64,000 nucleotides of DNA from assembly GCA_017399965.1 (NCBI GenBank), contig JAFQAP010000011.1, positions 1 through 64,000 of the forward strand, in the 5' to 3' direction. The translations under genes and the position numbers were made by a program. Source of the DNA: Clostridia bacterium. GTDB taxonomy: Bacteria > Bacillota > Clostridia > Oscillospirales > CAG-382. The notes beneath the pieces were generated by a model. The model searched no databases. It was given only the letters and a program-made list of their open reading frames with translations, and was not told where the DNA came from. Shown piece by piece: positions 26,501-34,044 of this stretch (position 1 is the first letter of the stretch; every line of letters starts with the position of its first letter).

Positions 26501-26798
26501 TGTTGACGGATATTGCAAAGACCTTATGTTCCTTTTTGAAAAGGTATACGGTTATCTTTTAAAAGAGGATTATACAGTTCTTGCGGATGCGGTAGAATCC
26601 GTTTCGTATAAATACGGGGATTTCGATCCTTCGGGCAAAACAAATAAGGAAAAGACCGAATATCTGCAGGCGGTTATAGCCGAATTCGACGGTATTAAAG
26701 CCCTTATGGATGCTTCCGATCCGGCGTACGAACACTTCTGCGCTGAGTTAGACGGTATCACCGCTTCTCTTGAACGTTTAAAAAATAGTCATAAATAG
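23556..26798 (+). CDS. GHL10-type glycoside-hydrolase-like lipoprotein
   Basis: This is a 1080-residue surface lipoprotein with a signal peptide ending at an LCSC lipobox (Cys21). The first 600 residues form a beta-rich region of unknown type. Residues about 625-980 look like the GHL10 (DUF187/DUF4015-like) TIM barrel, with AWVVHYETDV, CHKRGMQIYF, IDGIQLDYIRFP and IYPMIYS. That is the same general group as many cell-wall-associated hydrolases. D-x2-Q-x-D-Y in the IDGIQLDY segment is a plausible active-site strand. The C-terminus is helical. ATG 23556 follows GGGAGGT. The substrate is unknown. Confidence 0.78.
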   Translation: MKKIFLFVLFTLLFIIPLCSCGKTQGDISVTVGGKAYLCAYNTVSDNAVFDREYAPEGINTPVYNAPANGCVLLWYAKGEEIIKDSFSVKKGERCVIPTNGCSIFIKKASPDADFTVEGYSLPEYTDIYENPSVTDETGIAGFLLSHKDPKNFENVTNAFFSPSASDRTETAEGFLALTCSRNVKGVFSTVDFDVKKTGERDFTLMMSEPYAKGFADAFMKGSGGYLINNTEKISSYGSGNYAVIGETPFKITAFNPENPAEGIEIYDETYGLDLSPERDFEFLDIFVFDGVVAYISTPNTRTVLPYPSGYAVCFNGADAVNAAENIKVGDRVENILFEPVTTPADYVLLNGKNIVETVFRNENRTSFATAVVYDGEFFWDSTRTNIWGTEAAFDKDGSFVSVTKLGVEGKSGDTPIPQGGFVLSSGNDLYSNYMLKLKKGDTAERIQKNTAYFYRVIRDVSYGEKTESRYITVYSGISRTPVSENTLEISVDKDGYIISSSSGGNTPVPEGGYVISASDDKKQEITRFYKIGQRVIFMEDKYSFALFGDAALNTEECQAVLEDCVNRLEEYAQKLIPVDYEYAYGLAEEIKELLAASASDPAKLFEAKKMLEELNNISVPSLFVQDRSAWVVHYETDVQDVEHIVEYAHSLGINRLIVSPFRDTYALYNTQNPHLSRHPDLDEGEDMLKAYVEECHKRGMQIYFMYCCFNTVYPSESYPEEHYVNHFGDKLLLSKTGRDVAYFYDTPSYTLNPYDEEVRAWTLDIIGEVCENYDIDGIQLDYIRFPLPTYYSADRYEDHGYNADIVAAFKAKYGVDPVSMPITHNLWDKWCEFRCDIITSFAASASRLVKEYDLTFSCTCFSGDEDRKKYVFQDVSSWVEQGIIDEIYPMIYSATLEGQMKYGDEMKNIVGDKCDIILGIGTYDGETPEIVRDQVLYSAQIGASGNSVFALEYMQNFGFDTVYGKSLYRNPAATADMYGKTVDGYCKDLMFLFEKVYGYLLKEDYTVLADAVESVSYKYGDFDPSGKTNKEKTEYLQAVIAEFDGIKALMDASDPAYEHFCAELDGITASLERLKNSHK

Positions 26799-26814
26799 TT
26801 TACAACATTGATAT

Positions 26815-26843
26815 TTGCATTTTTTGGATTATTGTGGTACAAT
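26815..26843 (+). promoter_or_regulatory. Putative promoter of the sensor kinase operon
   Basis: TTGCAT and TACAAT are separated by 17 bases, 34 bases before the GTG start. Confidence 0.5.
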
Positions 26844-26877
26844 ATTAAACAGAAAAATACATCGGGAGGGCAAGAGC

Positions 26878-28326
26878 GTGTTTAAAAGCATCTTTACCAG
26901 ATATTTATCTGCGGTTGCCGCAATAATTTTCGTAAGCTTTATTTTGCTGGGCGTTATCTTGTCTGCGGTACTTACCAATAATTCAATGGAGACCCGCGAT
27001 GCCCTCATGCAGCGTACCGCCCACAGCGTTGCCACAAACATAAAGACCCTTTCCGCAGTTACTGAAGAAGGGGAACTGGAAGGCCTGGTTTCCGAATACA
27101 GAACAGAGCTTAAAGAAAACATAAGCGGCGTTGCCAAAATGACTACATCCGATATACTCATCTTCGGGTGCGACGGAAAATATCTATTGGGTACACGCTA
27201 TACCTCCGCGCTTTCGTCCGATGTGGCGGCGGATATTCTGGAGGGAGGAAGCAAATATACCATCTCCGATCTTGACGGTATGCTTTCTCAAAAATCCCTT
27301 AATTATTTTTACATCATTGTGGGCAACCACGGTACGGCAGACGGTATAATTCTGGTTACCACACCCAATATTACCGATGCGGGCTTTGTTTCCAGAGTTA
27401 TAAAACTGTTTGTGGCTATAACCCTTTGGGTATTTCTGGCGATACTTATCGGAGTTTATATAGTTTCCGAGCGCATAACGGCACCCATTAAAAAGGCGTC
27501 CCACGCCGCTGCACAGTACGCTATGGGCGATTTTACAGAGCGTATTCCGGTAACGGGACAGGACGAGATCACCACGCTTTCCCGTGCTATAAACAATATG
27601 GCGGATTCACTCAGCAAGACGGAGGAAAACCGCAACACCTTTATTGCAAACGTTTCTCACGACCTGCGCACGCCTATGACCACTATCGCCGGCTTTGCGG
27701 ACGGTATTCTGGACGGAACCATTCCGCCGGAAAAACAGCAGCAATGCCTTGAGGTAATATCCTCGGAAACTCACCGTCTTTCCCGTCTGGTATCATCTCT
27801 GCTGGAAATGTCCCGAGCAGGCAAGGGAAATATTAACCATGTAAGGTTTAACCTTACCGAAAAAGCACGTCAGGCACTTATCGGGCTTGAGAGCAAGATA
27901 GAAAGCAAGCATCTGGAAATAGAGTTTAACTGCGATGAAGACGTTTTTGTTATGGCGGATACGGATTCTATTCATCAGGTGGTATATAATCTTACCGAAA
28001 ACGCCGTTAAATTCTGTAATGAGCGGGGAAAGATAACCATAAATATGGGCAAAGAAGGCAAAAAAGCGTTCTTTGAAATTATCAATACCGGCGACGGTAT
28101 TCCCAAAGACGAGCTCCCCCTTTTGTTTGAACGGTTTTATAAAAGCGACCGAAGCCGCGGACTTGATAAAACGGGAATGGGCTTGGGTCTGTATATAGTA
28201 AAAACAAATCTGGCATCTCACGGGGAAATAATAACCGTAACATCGGAGCAGGGAAAGCACACTACATTCCGTTTTGCTTTGCCTTTGGCTCCCCAGACTA
28301 TTGCTACTGCGGGATTACGGCGTTAG
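26878..28326 (+). CDS. Membrane sensor histidine kinase (orphan)
   Basis: This 482-residue kinase has a first membrane helix at about residues 11-32 and an extracellular sensor of about 140 residues. A second helix (about 174-196) and a HAMP domain (about 197-250) follow. The phosphoacceptor is H261 in FIANVSHDLRTP. The ATPase domain has N, G1 and G2 boxes (NLTENAVKF, DKTGMGLGLYIVK). The start is GTG at 26878, with GGGAGG 7 bases upstream. No response regulator gene is adjacent. The next gene is an HtrA protease, so a cell-envelope stress signal is likely; that is inference. Confidence 0.9.
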   Translation: MFKSIFTRYLSAVAAIIFVSFILLGVILSAVLTNNSMETRDALMQRTAHSVATNIKTLSAVTEEGELEGLVSEYRTELKENISGVAKMTTSDILIFGCDGKYLLGTRYTSALSSDVAADILEGGSKYTISDLDGMLSQKSLNYFYIIVGNHGTADGIILVTTPNITDAGFVSRVIKLFVAITLWVFLAILIGVYIVSERITAPIKKASHAAAQYAMGDFTERIPVTGQDEITTLSRAINNMADSLSKTEENRNTFIANVSHDLRTPMTTIAGFADGILDGTIPPEKQQQCLEVISSETHRLSRLVSSLLEMSRAGKGNINHVRFNLTEKARQALIGLESKIESKHLEIEFNCDEDVFVMADTDSIHQVVYNLTENAVKFCNERGKITINMGKEGKKAFFEIINTGDGIPKDELPLLFERFYKSDRSRGLDKTGMGLGLYIVKTNLASHGEIITVTSEQGKHTTFRFALPLAPQTIATAGLRR

Positions 28327-28361
28327 TTTGATATAATAACTATGCAAGGAGGTAATTGCGA

Positions 28362-29780
28362 ATGAACGAAAACGAAAAAAAAGACGAACTGCTTAACGAA
28401 GAGCAGATAAACGAGAGTATACAGGCGGAAGTAACGGAAAACGCCGCTCAGACGGAGGAATCGCCCAAATACTATATTCCCCCTCACGATGAAGGCTGGC
28501 GTCCCTACGATACTTCAAAAGAGTTTGCAAATAATTGGGATTATAAAAACAAAAAGAAAAACGGTGCCGGCAAAAAAGCCCTTGTTTTCGGTATAGTAAT
28601 GACCGCCCTTACGCTGTTTTGCGTTTTCGGTCTTGCGGCTTCTTTGCTTTTGGATTATCTCGGTGTTCCCGGCATACTGCCCGAATTGCCGGATGACCCG
28701 TTTGCGGGCGGCGAAACATCCCAGACCCGTCCCAACATCGGCGGCGATACGGAAACAAGCCTTGTGCCTACGGATAACCCCGAGCTTAATTTAAATATAA
28801 CCGATTACGATAAGGTCACCACCGTGTATACAGAGCTGTATGAAAAATGCTCGGTTAGCTGTGTTTCCATTATGTGTACCCTGGAAAATTCTTCCGGATA
28901 TACTTTGGGAAGCGGATTCGTTTTGTCTGCGGACGGTTATATCGCCACAAATCACCACGTTATCGAGGATGCGGAAACCATAACCGTTCAGTTTTATGAC
29001 GGAACGGAATACCAAGCCCGTCTTATCGGCTCTGATTCCATAACCGACCTTGCGGTTTTGCGTATAGAAGCGGAGGGACTCATTCCCGCAGAGCTGGGGG
29101 ATTCCAATAAGATCGCCGTAGGCGAGCCCGTGGTTGCTATAGGTACCCCTTATGACATCACCCTTGCGGGAACAATGACTACCGGCGTAGTTTCCGGTCT
29201 TGCCCGCGACGTGGAGTGTACCGACGATATGGGCAACGTGGTAAAGACCATGACTCTTATTCAGACCGATTCTCCCATAAACCCCGGTAACTCCGGCGGC
29301 CCGCTTTTCAATATAAACGGTCAGGTCATCGGCATAAACACCCTTAAGCTTATGGACGAATTCGAGGGTATCGGCTTCAGTATCCCCATATCCGATGCTA
29401 TCAGAGTATTCGATATTCTGGTGGAATACGGCGAGCTTCCCGATTACAGCGATACCGATTTTGTAAAGACATCGCCCAAGCTTCATATCAGTGTTATGTC
29501 TGTTTCCGATGCGCGCAACACCGTGGAATACGGCAAGTTTATAAGTGATGACGCTCCCGACGGGGTTTACGTAATATCGGTATCCCCCGGCACCGCTATA
29601 TACAATGCAGGCTTGGAAATATACGATATAATCACCGAATTCAACGGTGTTACCCTTAAAGGCAGAGACGACCTCGCCACAGAGCTTACAAAATATTCCG
29701 CAGGCGAAACCGTTACTATAAAGGTCTACCACCGCGGCGAATATAAAACCCTTACCTTCAAGCTTGATAAAGCAGGATGA
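28362..29780 (+). CDS. HtrA/DegP-type membrane-anchored serine protease
   Basis: This 472-residue trypsin-like protease has one N-terminal membrane helix (about 73-97), so the protease faces outside. The catalytic triad is H199 (ATNHHV), D229 (SITDLAV) and S311 (NPGNSGGP). A single PDZ domain follows (about 380-470). The cytoplasmic N-terminus is very acidic. A strong AAGGAGG site precedes the ATG at 28362. It is 35 bases downstream of the histidine kinase gene and probably co-transcribed. Its role is degradation or quality control of exported proteins. Confidence 0.93.
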   Translation: MNENEKKDELLNEEQINESIQAEVTENAAQTEESPKYYIPPHDEGWRPYDTSKEFANNWDYKNKKKNGAGKKALVFGIVMTALTLFCVFGLAASLLLDYLGVPGILPELPDDPFAGGETSQTRPNIGGDTETSLVPTDNPELNLNITDYDKVTTVYTELYEKCSVSCVSIMCTLENSSGYTLGSGFVLSADGYIATNHHVIEDAETITVQFYDGTEYQARLIGSDSITDLAVLRIEAEGLIPAELGDSNKIAVGEPVVAIGTPYDITLAGTMTTGVVSGLARDVECTDDMGNVVKTMTLIQTDSPINPGNSGGPLFNINGQVIGINTLKLMDEFEGIGFSIPISDAIRVFDILVEYGELPDYSDTDFVKTSPKLHISVMSVSDARNTVEYGKFISDDAPDGVYVISVSPGTAIYNAGLEIYDIITEFNGVTLKGRDDLATELTKYSAGETVTIKVYHRGEYKTLTFKLDKAG

Positions 29781-29783
29781 AAA

Positions 29784-30030
29784 TCACCCCACAAAAGGTT
29801 TTTAGGGTACCGAGGGTATTTCACGAAATACCCCTATAGACAGTACATTTCAATTAAAAATCCTTTTGCGGGGACCCCGAAAAATTCACCCCACAAAAGG
29901 TTTTTAGGGTACCGAGGGTATTTCACGAAATACCCCTGCAGACAGTACATTGCAATTAAAAATCCTTTTGCGGGGACCCCGAAAAATTCACCCCAAGAAA
30001 CCTGACGGTTTCTCGGGAACCCCGAAAGAC
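29784..30030. repeat. Tandem 102-bp hairpin repeat (two units plus partial third)
   Basis: This is the only content of the 264-base stretch between htrA and the next terminator. Units start at 29784, 29886 and 29988 (period 102) at TCACCCC. Each full unit has outer arms CCCCACAAAAGG/CCTTTTGCGGGG and an inner hairpin GGGTATTTC-AC-GAAATACCC. The two units differ at only a few bases (TATAG versus TGCAG, TTTCAA versus TTGCAA). The third carries the CAAGAAACC/GGTTTCTCGGG stem of the dispersed family. Confidence 0.92.
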
Positions 30031-30044
30031 CCCCCGACAACATT

Positions 30045-30075
30045 AAAAGAGGCTGTTTGAATCAGCCTCTTTTTT
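30045..30075. terminator. Hairpin terminator
   Basis: AAAAGAGGCTG and CAGCCTCTTTT pair around TTTGAAT and are followed by TT. It lies downstream of the 102-bp repeats and before the XRE gene. Confidence 0.75.
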
Positions 30076-30102
30076 ATGTGTGTTTTTGCAATCAACTGTT
30101 GC

Positions 30103-30131
30103 TCGACAAAAATGAGAATGTATGTTAAAAT
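30103..30131 (+). promoter_or_regulatory. Putative promoter of the XRE-methyltransferase pair
   Basis: TCGACA and TAAAAT are separated by 17 bases, 23 bases before the ATG at 30155. Confidence 0.5.
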
Positions 30132-30154
30132 AGAGACGAAAACGAGGTGAAGCT

Positions 30155-30844
30155 ATGTTTGATATAACAAAATTCGGCGGATATCTGTCCCGCCTTCGCA
30201 AAAATGCGGATATGACACAATCCGAGCTTGCCGACAAGTTAAACGTAACGCATCAGGCGGTTTCAAGATATGAAAACGGGCATTGTTTTCCCGATATATC
30301 CGTGCTCGTTCAAATTACAGAAATATTCGGCGTAACCCTTGATGAGTTAATAAATTCGGGTGAACCTACAAAAGGTGAATCCAGAATTCTCGGCAGTGTG
30401 GCAACTGGAGACAGCGATGTTATTGCGGACGATTTTTCCGATATCGTAAGTCTTGCTCCCATATTAAAGCCAAGTGTATTAGCCAAGCTGTCCGAGAAAT
30501 TTTCAGAGCAGGGAATAGATATTTCGGGCATCGTTTTACTGGCGGAATATCTGAATGACGAAACGGTGCTTTCCTTGTTGGAAAACGCCGAATATGATTC
30601 TCTCGACCGTGATATGCTGGAGAAATTTTTGCCGGTACTGGATATAAAAGCAAAAACAAAGATATTTGAAAAGATCATCGAAGGTAAGCTTCATTGGCAT
30701 TTTATAGAAATACTTTTGCCTCACGCTGAATTTCTTACCAGCCATATCGAAGCCGCAGTTATAGAAGGTGCGTTGCCGAAAGAAACGCTGGAGGTTCTTT
30801 ATCGCCATTTTTGGGATGAGAAAGGATATAAAAATAGGAGATGA
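30155..30844 (+). CDS. XRE-family regulator with helical C-terminal region
   Basis: This 229-residue protein has a classical N-terminal helix-turn-helix (about 8-62, MTQSELADKLNVTHQAVSRYENG). The C-terminal 150 residues are all-helical with repeated phrases such as SLAPILKPSVLAKL and FLPVLDIKAKTKIF, which suggests HEAT-like repeats. The same plan is seen in 62216-63409. The stop codon overlaps the start of the methyltransferase gene (ATGA), so the two are translationally coupled. Ligand and targets are unknown. Confidence 0.85.
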   Translation: MFDITKFGGYLSRLRKNADMTQSELADKLNVTHQAVSRYENGHCFPDISVLVQITEIFGVTLDELINSGEPTKGESRILGSVATGDSDVIADDFSDIVSLAPILKPSVLAKLSEKFSEQGIDISGIVLLAEYLNDETVLSLLENAEYDSLDRDMLEKFLPVLDIKAKTKIFEKIIEGKLHWHFIEILLPHAEFLTSHIEAAVIEGALPKETLEVLYRHFWDEKGYKNRR

Positions 30845-31809
30845 AGATGTTTATCTGTCCGGAATGCAAATCAAAAATGAATTTGCCCCAATGTCTATGC
30901 GGATATAACGTAACGCAAATTAATAACGTTTGGCAGTTAACCGATACGCCCGATATGGTTACAGGCGGCAACGGGGACAAATATATAGGTTATGAGCATA
31001 TCGGAGAGTCTTACTCGGGAGACCGCAAGTGTATTATCGAAGCATCAGATGCGTTTTTTGCAAAGGAAGTATCCAAGCTGACGGGAGATGGGATATTTCT
31101 CGACCTTGGTTGTGGGGACGGCTGCTTTGCTGTGCCTTGTGCCGCCTACGGAACAAGAATCATTGCAGGTGATATTTCCAACAGCATGTTAAGAATTCTT
31201 CAAGAAAAAGCAAATTACAATAACATTAGCCTTGATAAAGTAACGCTTTGCCGAATGAATGCACTTGAAATTCCCCTTGAAGACGAAAGCATTGATACGG
31301 TGGTTGCTAACAGCGTTTTGCATCTTATTTCCAATCCGGAAAAAGTAGTGCGCGAAATATACCGCGTTCTTAAAAAGGGAGGCATATTTATCTGCAAAGA
31401 CGATGCTCCTGGAAAGACAAACGAAACTCCATTTGATAATTCTCTGTATTTTGAAATAGTCAACGCTATGTATAGCGAATATTGGAACGAGCTGAATTCT
31501 CTTGGCATCTACCCAAAGAAATATAGCTGGAAGTTTGATCGGAACTCTTTTTGCGAAAAACTGTTTGAGAGTAAAAACGTGCATATTATCGAATATTCGA
31601 AAGTTTACGATGTCCCGTTGAGAAGCGGCTTTTTTGCCCGTTTTGAAAACCGCGGTTTTTCCGACCAAGCGGAAGTGCCGAGGGAAATGCACGCATCGGT
31701 GCTTTCGCGGGTTGTAAATAAAATGAGCGCCCTGTATGGCGAAAACTTTTTGGATATCTCCTGCAAAGTTTTTGAAGACGATATAACAATAACTACATAT
31801 AAAAAGTAA
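30841..31809 (+). CDS. SAM-dependent methyltransferase with N-terminal zinc-ribbon-like segment
   Basis: This is a 322-residue class I methyltransferase. The N-terminus has four cysteines (C6, C9, C18, C20: CPEC and CLCG) that may bind zinc, as in RlmA-type rRNA methyltransferases. Motif I is FLDLGCGDGCF near residue 88, with GDIS, VVANSVLHL and VLKKGGIF following. The substrate is unknown. GGAG lies inside the end of the regulator gene and the coding regions overlap by 4 bases. Confidence 0.85.
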   Translation: MKMFICPECKSKMNLPQCLCGYNVTQINNVWQLTDTPDMVTGGNGDKYIGYEHIGESYSGDRKCIIEASDAFFAKEVSKLTGDGIFLDLGCGDGCFAVPCAAYGTRIIAGDISNSMLRILQEKANYNNISLDKVTLCRMNALEIPLEDESIDTVVANSVLHLISNPEKVVREIYRVLKKGGIFICKDDAPGKTNETPFDNSLYFEIVNAMYSEYWNELNSLGIYPKKYSWKFDRNSFCEKLFESKNVHIIEYSKVYDVPLRSGFFARFENRGFSDQAEVPREMHASVLSRVVNKMSALYGENFLDISCKVFEDDITITTYKK

Positions 31810-31832
31810 AAGAGGCTTCAAAAGCCTCTTTT
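31808..31832 (+). terminator. Hairpin terminator after the methyltransferase gene
   Basis: AAAAGAGGCTT and AGCCTCTTTT pair directly after the stop codon and are followed by GTTTT. Confidence 0.75.
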
Positions 31833-31854
31833 GTTTTACTATTGGGGTTGTCTT

Positions 31855-31963
31855 TCGGGATCCCCAAAAAAGTGCAAGCATTTTAGGGGCAAATACTCGG
31901 GGCCTCCGAGAAAGCGTTTTTCCGTGAATCGCCCCTACACATCAAAAAACCTTTCTTGGGGTG
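31855..31963. repeat. Composite GGGG-hairpin repeat
   Basis: It starts TCGGGATCCCCAAAAA, continues with GCATTTTAGGGG (as in the 57925 units), and ends CTTTCTTGGGGTGA (as at 21193 and 39135). It fills the gap between two convergent genes. Confidence 0.8.
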
Positions 31964-31965
31964 AA

Positions 31966-32277
31966 TCATTCACAGGTTCCTCTGCTGCAGCCGGAGCAGC
32001 GGAGCAGGCTGTCTATTGTGCCGCGGATAACGTTTGCAAGGCAGTTATCCGAAATACTGTAAAGCACCTCTCTGCCGTTTCTGCGCACCTTTAAAAGCCC
32101 CGCATCCTTCAGCAGTTTCAGATGGTGGCTTACAGCGGGGGATGACATTCCCACAGCCTCCGCCGTGCTTTGCACGCTGGCTTCCGCATAGCACAGATAA
32201 TGAAATATTTTAAGCCGCGTGGCGTCCGAAAGCAGTTTAAAGCTGTCCGCCGCGGTTATAAAAGTGTCCTTTTCCAT
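31966..32277 (-). CDS. ArsR-family regulator with C-terminal cysteine motif
   Basis: This 103-residue winged-helix repressor of the ArsR/SmtB family has its recognition helix in SSPAVSHHLKLLKDAG. The usual ELCVCDL metal box is not kept; only C29 remains there. Instead the C-terminus has C94-x2-C97-x4-C102 plus C79, which could bind a metal or an iron-sulfur cluster. The start at ATG 32277 has AAAGGA 8 bases upstream. It diverges from nifS-nifU, with near-consensus promoters on both strands. I infer that it senses cysteine, metal or Fe-S status and controls that operon. Confidence 0.85.
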   Translation of the reverse strand: MEKDTFITAADSFKLLSDATRLKIFHYLCYAEASVQSTAEAVGMSSPAVSHHLKLLKDAGLLKVRRNGREVLYSISDNCLANVIRGTIDSLLRCSGCSRGTCE

Positions 32278-32299
32278 AAAACTACGTCCTTTCACTGAT

Positions 32300-32328
32300 A
32301 TTATAACTATAAATATGCTAAATGTCAA
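32300..32328 (-). promoter_or_regulatory. Putative promoter of the ArsR gene
   Basis: On the minus strand TTGACA and TATAAT are separated by 17 bases. Confidence 0.75.
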
Positions 32329-32337
32329 CAAAACCTC

Positions 32338-32365
32338 TTGACTTTATTAAACAACTGGGTATAAT
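32338..32365 (+). promoter_or_regulatory. Putative promoter of the nifS operon
   Basis: TTGACT and TATAAT are separated by 16 bases, 48 bases upstream of the ATG at 32414. Confidence 0.7.
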
Positions 32366-32377
32366 AGTATTGACAAT

Positions 32378-32397
32378 GATTAAACAACCGTTTAATC
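32378..32397. promoter_or_regulatory. Candidate ArsR operator GATTAAACaaccGTTTAATC
   Basis: A perfect 8-base inverted repeat with a 4-base spacer lies 13 bases downstream of the nifS -10 box. A further half site, ATTAAACAAC, lies inside the promoter spacer (about 32346-32355). Size and symmetry fit an ArsR-family operator. Confidence 0.6.
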
Positions 32398-32413
32398 GGA
32401 AGGAGAAAACCTG

Positions 32414-33589
32414 ATGAAACGTATATATATGGATAACGCCGCTACAACGGAAATGTCCTCTGCGGCGATAAATGCAGTAACCGAAGCGTGGAAAGTTTAC
32501 GGCAATCCTTCCTCCCTGCACGGTGCGGGAAGAGAAGCCTTCTTTATGCTGGATAAGGCGAGAGAAGACGTAGCAAACGCTTTGGGCGCAAATAAAAACG
32601 AAATTTACTTTACCTCCGGGGGAAGTGAAAGCGATAACTGGGCGATAATCGGTGCCGCAAAGGCAATGGCTAAAAAAGGTAAAAAGGAGATTATCTCCAC
32701 CGCTATCGAGCATCACGCAGTTCTTCATACCTTAAACGCTCTTGAAAAAGAGGGATTTACCGTAAAGCTTCTTCCAGTATCTGCGGACGGATACGTAACC
32801 GCAAAGCAGGTCGAAGAAGCAATAACCGAAAACACCGCGCTGGTAACGGTTATGATGGCAAATAATGAGATCGGAACCATTCAGCCTATTGCCGAGATCG
32901 GCGAAGTCTGCCGCAGTAAAGGCGTGCTTTTCCATACCGATGCCGTTCAGGCGGTGGGACATATTCCCGTTGACGTAAAGGCGCTTAACGTGGATATGCT
33001 TTCTCTGTCCGGACACAAGTTCCACGGGCCCAAGGGTGTGGGTGCTTTGTACGTCCGCAAGGGACTGCGCCTGCCCAACCTTATAAACGGCGGCGCTCAG
33101 GAAAGCGGACGCCGTGCGGGAACCGAAAATCTGGCAGGCATCTGCGGAATGGCGGCGGCACTTAAAGAAGCTACCGAAAATATGGAAGCAAACAATGCAA
33201 AAATAATTCCCCTTCGGGACAAGCTCATAAACGGTCTCACTGCGGTAGAGCGTACCCGTCTTAACGGAGGCAGAGAAAACCGCGTGCCCAACAACGTGTC
33301 CGTTTGCTTTGAGGGAATCGAGGGCGAATCCCTGCTTCTCTGGCTTGATGCAAAGGGAATATGCGCATCCAGCGGAAGCGCCTGCACCTCCGGCTCTCTG
33401 GACCCCAGCCACGTGCTGTTGGCGATAGGACTTATACACGAGATAGCCCACGGCTCTCTCCGTCTGTCCCTTTCCGAGCATACCACCGAGGAAGAGGTTG
33501 ATTACGTTCTCGAAACCGTTCCCGGTATTGTTAAATATTTAAGAGAAATGTCTCCCGTATGGGAAAAGATAGTTAAAGAGGAGAAATAA
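32414..33589 (+). CDS. nifS: Cysteine desulfurase (NifS/IscS type)
   Basis: This 391-residue PLP enzyme takes sulfur from cysteine for iron-sulfur and tRNA thiolation. The PLP lysine is K202 (SGHKFHGPKG). The sulfur-carrying cysteine is C324 in SSGSACTSG, which marks the NifS/IscS class. The scaffold gene follows 2 bases after the stop codon, and an ArsR regulator diverges. mnmA at 59354 is one likely sulfur acceptor. Confidence 0.95.
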   Translation: MKRIYMDNAATTEMSSAAINAVTEAWKVYGNPSSLHGAGREAFFMLDKAREDVANALGANKNEIYFTSGGSESDNWAIIGAAKAMAKKGKKEIISTAIEHHAVLHTLNALEKEGFTVKLLPVSADGYVTAKQVEEAITENTALVTVMMANNEIGTIQPIAEIGEVCRSKGVLFHTDAVQAVGHIPVDVKALNVDMLSLSGHKFHGPKGVGALYVRKGLRLPNLINGGAQESGRRAGTENLAGICGMAAALKEATENMEANNAKIIPLRDKLINGLTAVERTRLNGGRENRVPNNVSVCFEGIEGESLLLWLDAKGICASSGSACTSGSLDPSHVLLAIGLIHEIAHGSLRLSLSEHTTEEEVDYVLETVPGIVKYLREMSPVWEKIVKEEK

Positions 33590-33591
33590 TA

Positions 33592-34044
33592 ATGATATAC
33601 AGCGAAAAAGTAATGGACCATTTCCAGAACCCCCGCAATGTGGGCAAGATCGAGGATGCGGACGGAGTAGGCGAAGTAGGCAACGCAAAATGCGGCGATA
33701 TAATGAAGATTTATCTCAAGGTCGATGATAACGGCATCATCACCGACGTTAAGTTCAACACCTACGGCTGTGCTTCCGCTATTGCTACCAGCTCTATGGC
33801 GACAGAGCTTATCAAGGGAAAAAGTGTGGAAGAAGCGCTCACCCTTTCAAATAAAGCGGTTGTAGAGGCTCTGGACGGTCTTCCTCCCGTAAAAGTACAC
33901 TGTTCTGTTTTGGCAGAAGAGGCTGTTCGCGCCGCCGTTGCGGATTATTACAAGCGCAAGGGTATCGACAAAGAGATCCCCGGCTGTACCGGCGATTGCT
34001 CCTGCTGTCATCTTCACGATGAGCATTGCGGTGAAGAAGAATGA
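33592..34044 (+). CDS. nifU: Iron-sulfur cluster scaffold (NifU/IscU N-terminal type)
   Basis: This 150-residue scaffold protein builds an Fe-S cluster from sulfur delivered by NifS. Ligands C34 and D36 (NAKCGD), C60 (YGCASA) and C104 (VHCSVLAEEA) are present. The C-terminus has an unusual extra tail with C132, C136, C138, C139 and C146 (CTGDCSCCHLHDEHC), which could hold another metal. It overlaps the start of hslO by 4 bases. Confidence 0.93.
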   Translation: MIYSEKVMDHFQNPRNVGKIEDADGVGEVGNAKCGDIMKIYLKVDDNGIITDVKFNTYGCASAIATSSMATELIKGKSVEEALTLSNKAVVEALDGLPPVKVHCSVLAEEAVRAAVADYYKRKGIDKEIPGCTGDCSCCHLHDEHCGEEE

